Assembly (NCBI GenBank): GCA_946480815.1
Contig: CAMLLB010000021.1
Location: forward strand, 1-61,593
DNA length: 61,593 nt
Source: an uncultured Flavobacteriales bacterium
GTDB lineage: Bacteria > Bacteroidota > Bacteroidia > Flavobacteriales > Crocinitomicaceae
Direction: 5' to 3'
The first letter of the stretch is position 1. Each line of letters opens with the position of its first letter. A program made the position numbers and the translations under genes. Shown here in pieces: positions 57,801 through 61,593 of this stretch. The notes below the pieces were generated by a model, which saw only the letters and a program-made list of their open reading frames with translations, had not been told where the DNA came from and did not search any database.

Positions 57801-59233
57801 ACTGTATAATTGGTCGCAGTAGAGAAGGTTCCGCTACCTGTTCCATAAAATACGGAAATGTTATTACTCCCGTTGTTTACAACAACCAAATCGATGGTCC
57901 CGTTACTATTCAGATCGCTACCGGTGATATAAACAGGAGTTGTTCCGGTTGCCAATGTTGCTCCTGCAGAGAAACCTCCGGCCCCATTTCCCAAATAGAT
58001 TTGAACACTGTTTCCTGTAGAATGTGTAATGGCAACATCCTGGTTTCCATCACCGTTAAAATCACCTGCAAAAGAAGAGCTTGGACTTGCGGCAACATCA
58101 AATAAATTTGTTTGCAGATAGTTATTTGCAGCGTTTCCGACAAATGAGTTGATATATGCCCCTGCTTGCTGTGTTGTGACGAAATCTACATAGGTGTCTG
58201 TTGTGAACTGTCCTGATACTATAGCTCTTGGAGCTCCTGCTGCCTGAGTAGTTTGATACAAAGTCAATACTCCGCCAGTGCTTCCGAAGAAAATAGAAAC
58301 AGTGTAAGCACTCATGTTTGCTACGATAATGTCTTTGAATCCGTCCTGGTTGATATCAATATTATCAATTCCATCCGGCCCTGCCTCAGTAGCATACAAC
58401 GCATGGAATGTCAATGTACCGGTTCCGTTATTTTTTAAAACAGAAATATTATTACTGGTTTTATTTGTTGTAATAACATCAATGTCACTGTCATTGTCAA
58501 TATCGCATAATGTCAAGTCTGCAGCTCCGGTACCCGAAGTAGCAACATTGACACCCGTAAAGAAGTTCCCTAAACTTCCATTGTTGTTTTTTGAAATATA
58601 AACACCGCTTGATGTGTGTGAAACAACGTCTTTGTGATTATCACCGTCCATATCGGCAACTTCCATGTTTACGATCGTACCCGTAACATTAAATACGGTT
58701 GACCCGAAGGAAGTTGGGTTTCCCACTGTTCCGGTAAATAAGGTAAATTGGGAGTTACTAATTGTTGCAACGATGTCCATTGCTCCATCTTCATTGAAGT
58801 CTCCAAGAGCTAAATATTTTCCGTTGGTAAGAGTGAGTGTAGTGATACTGTCAAAAACTCCATTTCCCTGGCCGTGCCAGATAAATACTCCTGTCAGGTT
58901 GATATAGGCAATGTCCAGATTTCCATCATTGTTAAAATCTGCACTTTTAATATCCTGGGTTGAATTTCCGAAATTTCCGTTTTGAATGGGACTTGCAAAT
59001 TTTCCATTTCCCAATCCTTTTTGAAAGGAAAACCGCTTGGCACCTGAATACAAAGTAGTGACGACATCCAGTTTACCGTCATTATCGAAATCACCTTTTG
59101 TTATTCCGCGAGATTGTGATCCGGTTTTACTAAAAGAAATGTCATTACGTGAACTGAAACAGGCGTTGGAGACTTGGGACCAATTCGCAAGAGCTATCAT
59201 GGAGAATGATAGGAAAATAAGTAGTTTCTTCAT
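48815..59233 (-). CDS. Giant T9SS-secreted adhesin-like repeat protein, 3472 residues
   Basis: A signal peptide (MKKLLIFLSFSMIALANWSQ) is followed by an FG-GAP/VCBS beta-propeller region (about 30-725). That region has about thirteen calcium-loop motifs such as GDFDNDGKLDVV, ADLDGDGDKDII and ADFNNDGRVDAI. From about 733 to 3310 come some 35 tandem Ig-like units of about 74 residues, consensus PTITAGGPTTFCAGGSVTLT, then YLWSTGATTASINVTT and SYTVQVTNAAGCQS. Each usually has two cysteines. A different last unit (about 3310-3385) and a type A T9SS sorting domain (SLFPNPNNGQFQVV to the end) finish it. It is probably a long surface filament or adhesin. The frame is intact and it is monocistronic. 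Confidence 0.93.
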   Translation of the reverse strand: MKKLLIFLSFSMIALANWSQVSNACFSSRNDISFSKTGSQSRGITKGDFDNDGKLDVVTTLYSGAKRFSFQKGLGNGKFASPIQNGNFGNSTQDIKSADFNNDGNLDIAYINLTGVFIWHGQGNGVFDSITTLTLTNGKYLALGDFNEDGAMDIVATISNSQFTLFTGTVGNPTSFGSTVFNVTGTIVNMEVADMDGDNHKDVVSHTSSGVYISKNNNGSLGNFFTGVNVATSGTGAADLTLCDIDNDSDIDVITTNKTSNNISVLKNNGTGTLTFHALYATEAGPDGIDNIDINQDGFKDIIVANMSAYTVSIFFGSTGGVLTLYQTTQAAGAPRAIVSGQFTTDTYVDFVTTQQAGAYINSFVGNAANNYLQTNLFDVAASPSSSFAGDFNGDGNQDVAITHSTGNSVQIYLGNGAGGFSAGATLATGTTPVYITGSDLNSNGTIDLVVVNNGSNNISVFYGTGSGTFSTATNYTVGTAPVQAKIGHLNGDAFADIVVTNSGSSNFTPLTSSGATSFNILSSIATNATPYAIVITDYDNDGFNDVVVGHNATGATALLLKYKGDGTGSLVANGNIGVATATYVSTTALESADLDGDGDKDIIVGKSGDVGKIFNPATTTGSTSTNTTTIANTPLAGSGAVVGLKIVDVNNDGKLDVVGVFNNSGTGVAGSLFASVATSFGTNTGYVITPPTLNFTSELDASGLAVADFNNDGRVDAIIPNKGSNSFTLHLNTTPVITPGGPTTFCNGNSVTLTSTPATYWYDWDPNSETTQSISATATGTYQVTTSSSWSDWCQAKSDTVNVTVNAGPTAPTITPGGPTTFCSGGSVVLTSSQATGNQWYQDGVLISGATNQNYTATTAGIYTVTYTSAGCTSSQSSGITVTTSQAPVITAGGPTTFCTGGSVVLTSSVTTNLLWSNGATTPSITVTTSGNYSVQNIVGGCPTLTSNTITVTVAASLSTPTISPAGPVTLCPSGSVTLTSSSATNNVWSTGATTQSITVNTAGSYFVHLDNGSCTSANSTTVTVTNGSAPAAPTITPSGSTTFCTGGSVTLTSSAGTSYLWSTGATTASINVTTAGNYTVQVTNAAGCQSPSSAVTTVTVNTPPSQPTITAGGPTTFCAGGSVTLTSSAGTSYLWSTGATTASINVTTAGSYTVQVTNASGCQSTASAATVVTVNAAPAAPTITAGGPTTFCAGGSVTLTSSAGTSYLWSTGATTASINVTTSGSYTVQVTNASGCQSTASAATVVTVNAAPAAPTITAGGPTTFCAGGSVTLTSSAGTSYLWSTGATTASINVTTAGSYTVQVTNAAGCQSTASAATVVTVNSAPVTPTISAGGSTTFCAGGSVTLTSSPGTSYLWSTGATTASINVTTAGSYTVQVTNAAGCQSTASAATVVTVNALPSAPTITPSGSTTFCNGNSVTLTSSAGTSYLWSTGATTASINVTTSGSYTVQVTNAAGCQSPASTATVVTVTSGPPAPTITASGATTFCAGGSVTLTSSAGTSYLWSTGATTASINVTTSGSYTVQITNASGCQSVASTATVVTVNSAPVTPTISAGGSTTFCAGGSVTLTSSPGTSYLWSTGATTASINVTTAGSYTVQVTNAAGCQSAVSPATVVTVNSLPSAPTITAGGATTFCAGGSVTLTSSAGTSYLWSTGATTASINVTTAGSYTVQVTNAAGCQSPSSTATVVTVNPAPATPTITAGGATTFCAGGSVTLTSSTGTSYLWSTGATTASINVTASGSYTVQVTNAAGCQSAASTATVVTVNALPAAPAITPSGSTSICAGSSVTLTSSAGTSYLWSTGETTASISVSTAGSYTVQVTNAAGCQSPASTATVVTVNPLPAAPSITAGGPTTFCAGGSVTLTSSTGTSYLWSNGETTQSINVTTSGSYTVQVTNAAGCQSPASAATVVTVDALPTTPTITAGGPTTFCAGGSVTLTSSAGTSYLWSTGATTASINVTTSGSYTVQVTNASGCQSTASTATVVTVNALPAAPTITASGSTSFCLGNSVTLTSSTGTSYLWSTGETTQSIVVTSSGSYSVQVTNAAGCQSPSSTATTVTVNPIPATPTATAGGPTTFCAGGSVVLTSSSTNNNVWSTGETTQSITVTTSGSYSVQKINGAGCLSVPSNVINVTVNPLPAAPTITPGGSTTVCAGSSITLTSSAGASYLWSTSETTASINVSTAGSYTVQITDGNGCTSPVSSATTVTVTPLPSIPTISAGGPTTFCAGGSVILSSSATGGNLWSTGETTASITVTTSGSYTVEQIVSGCSSGNSAAQTVTVNPNPSTPTITASGPTSFCSGGSVVLTSSSAINNLWSTGETTQSITVTTSGSYSVTVNNGFGCTSTSAPSIVTVNPIPSVPVITAGGPTTFCAGGSVVLTSSASSGNLWSTGETTQSITVTTAGSYNVQEVQAGCASGASASETVTVNPNPPVPTITAGGPTTFCAGESVVLTSSSATDNLWSTGETTKFITVTTSGSYSVQVSNGFGCTSTSTPTIVTVNPIPSTPTITAGGPTTFCTGGSVVLTSSASSGNVWSTGETTQSITVTTAGSYTVQQILLGCSSGTSAATSVIVNPTPAAPTISAGGATTFCAGGSVVLTSTSGTSYLWSNGETTQSITVTSSGSYSAMIVDGSCSSASSNVINVTVNPIPVAPTITASGPTTFCTGGSVVLTSSSSTGNTWSTGATTQSITVSTSGTYTVNVTSLGCTGPNASQIITVNPIPAAPTVTAGGPTTFCTGGSVVLTSSASSGNTWSTTETTQSITVSTSGSYTVTQTVAGCTSAASAPVNVIVNTIPSVPTITASGPTTFCAGGTVTLTSSSATNNFWSNGATTQSITVSTSGTFLVQVISNGCSSGTSAPKTVTVNPLPPAPTIVTGTSESICAGSSVTLTSSSTGGNLWSTGETTQSISVSTAGSYSVTVTDGNGCVSPSSAPTVVTVNPLPAAPVISTNGPTSFCFGSSVTLTSSYSSNNLWTGGSTANSITVSSNGTFTVTHTDGNGCVSPASTPVTVTVYSIPAAPVITASGPTSFCSGGSVILTSSQPTGNSWSTAAMTQSITVTTGGVYSVIYIDGNGCASSSSAPVVVNVFSNPPAPSITAGGATTICQGSFVTLTSSYTSGNTWSTGGVTQSINATSSGAYTVTYTNANGCSTTSAPMNVTVIPVSAIPTVSASGSTTICDGSSVTLTSSDPNSTWSTGATTQSITVTTSGSYSVVGNQTGCPSQPSAPIVVTVNPSPATPVITASGPTTICEGEELFLFTSGTGTNTWSTGYIGQVLQVTVSGNYWVSVENVYGCTSSSTVTPVVINPNPVVTINPYGALCSYTAPFTMSNGLPAGGTYTGDGITSNIFYPADAGVGASIVTYTYEDVNNCSASAQTTIEVNDCAGIDEEEKSYFSLFPNPNNGQFQVVSSGTPMDHIVIYDAQGKMVFNESYSGTFTLEFDLNAYSNGVYYIEINSDQTQERIPLIINH
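49307..57037 (-). repeat. Coding tandem array of about 35 units of about 222 bp
   Basis: The Ig-like units of the giant gene fill 7.7 kb. Units 5-18, about 53040-56150, are much more alike than the outer ones, both as protein and as DNA: the YLWSTGATTASINVTT core repeats almost unchanged. The outer units differ (NLWSTGETTQSITVTT types and others). This pattern fits recent expansion or gene conversion in the middle. Length variation between strains and assembly collapse are likely here. Confidence 0.9.
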
Positions 59234-59490
59234 ATATATCTAGTCAAGGTAACAGGAAGTGTAATTAGTTCTTTTTTGTTCTACATGCCGAAGATAGTTC
59301 TTTTTTAAACAAATTTGCTACGCTCGCTCGCGATTAAAGCAATTTTGCTAAATCGAATTACCTCTTGAAGTATTTAGTTTTCAGTATTGGTTCAACGGAA
59401 AAAGAATCAAAAGGTTGTATTTTTGTTAATAAAAACACAAAATTAATTGATATTTCAATTAAAACAAACTATATCATTACTTTCGCTGCT
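59234..59490. other. Divergent spacer with REP-like word
   Basis: This 257-bp AT-rich spacer separates the giant gene from the divergent thioesterase. It holds a GC-rich word, GCTACGCTCGCTCGCGATT (about 59317-59335), flanked by TTTGCT/AGCAATTTTGCT copies. On the minus strand TACCTTG near 59245 is a one-base-short promoter word for the giant gene. No gene is visible. Confidence 0.4.
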
Positions 59491-59967
59491 ATGCAAGACA
59501 AAATTACCTTTCAATTTGTAAGTGAACCGACAGATGTAAATTTTGGAGGAAAAGTCCATGGTGGCGCTGTAATGAAATGGATTGACCAGGCAGCTTACGC
59601 CTGTGCTTCTACCTGGTCTGAAGGTTATTGTGTAACAGTTTATGTAGGTGGTATTCGTTTTTTTAAACCGATTCATATCGGGAGTTTAGTAAAAATTCAG
59701 GCGCGTGTTATTTATACAGGAAAATCCAGTATTCATATCGGGGTCGATGTTTTTTCACGAAAAATGAACGAGGCGAAATATGAAAAAACAACTCATTGTG
59801 TCATTGTCTTTGTTTCTGTTGATGAACAGGGGAATCCAAAACCTACCAATCAATGGATTCCGAATACCGACCGCGAAATGCAATTGCAGCAATATGCGAA
59901 ACGCTTAATGGAATTGCGTAAAGATATCGAGGTCGAAATGGGACCTCATTTGAAAGATTTGTTTTAA
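59491..59967 (+). CDS. Hotdog-fold acyl-CoA thioesterase
   Basis: The start is ATG 59491 (MQDKITFQFVSEPTDVNFGG); the longer frame adds 42 residues of low-complexity sequence. The 158-residue protein is a single hotdog domain of the YciA/BFIT-like acyl-CoA thioesterase type, with NFGGKVHGGAVMKWIDQAAYACAS (including the catalytic-region Asn/Gly and Asp) and GSLVKIQARVIYTGKSSIHIGVDV. It hydrolyses acyl-CoA esters in the cytosol. It ends directly in a perfect palindrome and converges on the next gene. Confidence 0.92.
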   Translation: MQDKITFQFVSEPTDVNFGGKVHGGAVMKWIDQAAYACASTWSEGYCVTVYVGGIRFFKPIHIGSLVKIQARVIYTGKSSIHIGVDVFSRKMNEAKYEKTTHCVIVFVSVDEQGNPKPTNQWIPNTDREMQLQQYAKRLMELRKDIEVEMGPHLKDLF

Positions 59968-60001
59968 CTAGCAGGGGCGGAAAATTTTCCGCCCCTGCTA
60001 G
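59968..60001. terminator. Perfect 34-bp palindrome between convergent genes
   Basis: The first half (CTAGCAGGGGCGGAAAA) is the exact reverse complement of the second half, with no loop. It starts one base after the thioesterase stop and ends one base before the stop of the convergent gene at 60003. It most likely terminates both. The core GGCGGAAAATTTTCCGCC resembles the one at 281-304. Confidence 0.82.
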
Positions 60002-60002
60002 T

Positions 60003-60509
60003 TTATGATTGCTGTAAAAACGTTTTGTATTTCTTCCCGGTCCAATAAATCACCAAACTATTGGTTTCACTGCGAATCAATTGAATGGCCGGAAGTTTTA
60101 AACTGATCTTTTTCTTATTTCCATCGTTCATGATGTACTTGTTCCGGTAAATAAACCAGCGTTTTGTCCAGGAAAGTGAAGTTCCCATATCGGTAGCCGT
60201 ACCACAACCGATCACATAAACCAGGTTTTTCACGTTGTTGACGATCATCACTCCTTTGGTCTTATCAATCTTGTTCTCTACAAAAAAAGCAATATCGACT
60301 TGTCCGTCGCCGCTGAAATCGGCTTCAAAATAAAAGGGATTGAAATCCGTCAGGATCTGATGTTTCTGGGCCATTTCAGATTTTTCCAGGATAGGTTTTA
60401 CCCACGCCGGAATGTTATTTTGGATCAAAAGGCTATCTGTTTCACCGAATGAACGGAAAGAAAATAAAAGTGCAAACATCAGTAAGCTGAAAGGTACAAG
60501 CGTTTTCAT
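60003..60509 (-). CDS. Small secreted protein, unknown function
   Basis: The 168-residue protein has a signal peptide (MKTLVPFSLLMFALLFSFRSFG). One calcium-loop-like motif, ADFSGDGQVDIAFFVE (about 64-79), of the FG-GAP/VCBS type, lies in an otherwise unrecognised beta-rich domain. A lone FG-GAP-like motif occurs in many small secreted Bacteroidota proteins. No lipobox or T9SS domain is seen. The gene is alone on its strand between the palindrome at 59968 and the receiver gene. Confidence 0.75.
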   Translation of the reverse strand: MKTLVPFSLLMFALLFSFRSFGETDSLLIQNNIPAWVKPILEKSEMAQKHQILTDFNPFYFEADFSGDGQVDIAFFVENKIDKTKGVMIVNNVKNLVYVIGCGTATDMGTSLSWTKRWFIYRNKYIMNDGNKKKISLKLPAIQLIRSETNSLVIYWTGKKYKTFLQQS

Positions 60510-60612
60510 AAATTGAGATTAGAGATTATACTAATCTAAATCTTCTGAGTGCGGTTATTTTAATAAAAACCTGAACGGTTGTACCCGTTTATTTAAATGA
60601 TATGATTTTCCG

Positions 60613-61065
60613 TTAATTGTTTCTCGGAACATTTAACTGGTATGGGAAATCGCTGCTGTTCAATGTTTGCTGGATAACCATCAAAGAAAGTTCCATCAAT
60701 TCATTGTTCTTGAAAATAATTCCATCTGCTCCGGCATCCAGGCAAGAGCGCAAAATATAAGAATTGTTTTCATCGGTGACAATATAGACTTTTGCCAACG
60801 ATGTTCTCTTTTTGATCTTGTCCATAATATCCAACCCGGTGAGATTTGCTCCCAAATTGTAATCCAGGAAGATGATTGAATGGATTCCGGGCAAATCGGA
60901 TAAAAATGCTCTGGAATCGGTATAAGTGCTAATCTTGAAATGATTTTGATGCATAGCATATGCTGTGAGCAACTCTCGTTCTAATTGAAGCTTATACAAG
61001 GTCGTGTAGAATGGATTGTCGTCCAGTACCTGGATGCGTAATCCGAAGAATGGGTGTTTTTCCAT
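60613..61065 (-). CDS. Stand-alone response regulator receiver domain
   Basis: The 150-residue protein is a CheY-like receiver domain without an output domain. It has the acidic pair D15/D16, phosphoacceptor D68 (FLDYNLG), T97 (YIVTDEN) and K119 (IIFKNN), all the residues needed for phosphorylation. The kinase and the output partner are not in the window. Single receivers usually act in phosphorelays or by protein binding. No histidine kinase is adjacent. Confidence 0.88.
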   Translation of the reverse strand: MEKHPFFGLRIQVLDDNPFYTTLYKLQLERELLTAYAMHQNHFKISTYTDSRAFLSDLPGIHSIIFLDYNLGANLTGLDIMDKIKKRTSLAKVYIVTDENNSYILRSCLDAGADGIIFKNNELMELSLMVIQQTLNSSDFPYQLNVPRNN

Positions 61066-61400
61066 GACGTTTGTTTTTGTGTGTATATTTTGGTTTTTGA
61101 CTGCTTTTAAAAACTTTTTTCCGCGCTGAGTGATCTATATTGATTATGATTTCCTCACGGTTGAATGTTTTAGCATGTCAACGCCCAAGCCTTTCCGAAA
61201 TTCATACCGTATTCCGCAAAGAAATGTTAAAGCCTTTATCCTGTCGGGCTTAAGGAGTAAATGAGGCTATGCCGGAAAAAAGAAACTGTGTTCAATTTGA
61301 AAGAGGCGTTTTCATTTTGAAAAGTGCCTGATTTTGCAAAAACAGCCAGGGATTAAATATCCGTTAAAAAAAATGGAATTAATTTATCCCTTAGATTCAG

Positions 61401-61430
61401 CGGGTTAGCGAACCCGAAGCTTTTTTTTTG
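61401..61430 (+). terminator. Orphan intrinsic terminator upstream of tRNA-Lys
   Basis: Stem CGGGTT/AACCCG with an AGCG loop (61401-61416), followed four bases later by TTTTTTTTTG. It lies between the minus-strand receiver gene and the tRNA, so it would end an unannotated plus-strand transcript. Confidence 0.5.
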
Positions 61431-61450
61431 AGTTTTTTTGCTCAAATGGC

Positions 61451-61480
61451 TTGCATAAACATAAAAGATATCTATCTTTG
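61451..61480 (+). promoter_or_regulatory. Promoter of tRNA-Lys
   Basis: TTG at 61451-61453, 19 bp, then TATCTTTG at 61473-61480, a near-ideal Bacteroidota promoter. The expected start is about 61487, some 33 bp before the mature tRNA. Confidence 0.75.
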
Positions 61481-61519
61481 CACCCGCAATCACGAATGAG
61501 TGAGGCGAAAAAAAAATAA

Positions 61520-61593
61520 GATTCCGTAGCTCAGCTGGTAGAGCAATACACTTTTAATGTATGGGTCCTGGGTTCGAATCCCAGCGGGATCAC
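61520..61593 (+). tRNA. tRNA-Lys, anticodon TTT, cut at the window edge
   Basis: All cloverleaf parts are visible: acceptor stem GATTCCG pairs with CGGGATC (one G-T), D arm GCTCAGCTGGTAGAGC, anticodon stem ATACA/TGTAT with loop CTTTTAA (anticodon TTT at 61553-61555), and T arm CTGGGTTCGAATCCCAG. The discriminator is A at 61592, and the C at 61593 may begin an encoded CCA that the window cuts. Confidence 0.95.

Larger units (their letters stand above)
61066..61519. other. 454-bp intergenic region with an orphan terminator
   Basis: No reading frame of support is seen. At 61401-61430 CGGGTT, AGCG and AACCCG form a 6-bp hairpin followed by AAGC and nine T on the plus strand, although no plus-strand gene precedes it. 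A small RNA transcribed toward it from about 61100 is possible. The tRNA promoter is at 61451-61480. Confidence 0.4.

Overview
The window looks like a chromosomal segment from a Bacteroidota bacterium, most likely order Flavobacteriales. The evidence is type IX secretion (T9SS) sorting domains of both type A and type B, a TPR/PD40/OmpA envelope protein, Bacteroidota promoter words (TTTG, about 19 bases, TAnnTTTG), AT-rich spacers without clear Shine-Dalgarno sites, and families largely confined to that phylum (DUF3822, DUF5723, CHU_C-type C-termini). A Crocinitomicaceae/Fluviicola-like origin fits the gene content but is a guess. I see no phage, integrase, transposase, plasmid, CRISPR array or rRNA.

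Layout. 1-316 holds decaying 62-bp hairpin repeats and a terminator. 317-3077 (minus) is DinB, a WYL regulator and a GlcD-like FAD oxidase. 3312-6568 (plus) is a DUF2130 coiled-coil protein, a VOC protein and a DUF2079 membrane protein. 6718-9889 (minus) is a PorE-like OmpA protein with a TPR partner. 10053-18043 (plus) is a thiolase, an overlapping operon of lipoprotein, DUF5723 barrel and T9SS cargo, and a translationally coupled DUF748-like/LEA_2 pair with strongly basic tails. 18058-18566 is a GxxExxY gene bounded by about 40-bp inverted repeats. 18569-23347 (minus) is KdsC-like phosphatase, DUF2520 and SecA. 23547-30836 (plus) is GuaA, a LysM/ligand-binding fusion, HemF and a PKD/CHU_C surface protein. 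30911-40003 is mixed: proline dehydrogenase, AroB, MerR, NlpC/P60 peptidase, MFS, MsrA, small envelope proteins, CPBP protease, DUF985 cupin, nitroreductase. 40012-43187 (minus) is a thioredoxin-fold protein without CXXC followed by CoaD, RsmD and DUF3822. 43442-48706 is a RecD2/Dda-like helicase, a PrsW-type protease and a large unknown secreted protein. 48815-59233 (minus) is a single 3472-residue T9SS adhesin-like protein with an FG-GAP propeller and about 35 Ig-like repeats. 59491-61065 is a thioesterase, a small secreted protein and an orphan receiver domain. The window ends in tRNA-Lys(TTT), cut just after the discriminator base.

How it works together. Housekeeping genes (secA, guaA, hemF, aroB, coaD, rsmD, msrA, kdsC-like) are interleaved with envelope and surface genes: SecA exports, T9SS substrates are displayed, and OmpA/TPR, LysM, NlpC/P60 and AsmA-like proteins act in the envelope. 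Most convergent junctions carry a different long palindrome or inverted repeat, so the intergenic DNA is unusually rich in structure.

Most suggestive of something undescribed are the inverted-repeat-bounded GxxExxY unit, the lipoprotein/barrel/T9SS-cargo operon, the basic-tailed DUF748/LEA_2 pair, the homogenised core of the giant repeat protein, and several genes whose TAnnTTTG element lies only 3-4 bases from the start codon, as expected for leaderless mRNAs. I did not find a clearly novel defence or biosynthetic system.
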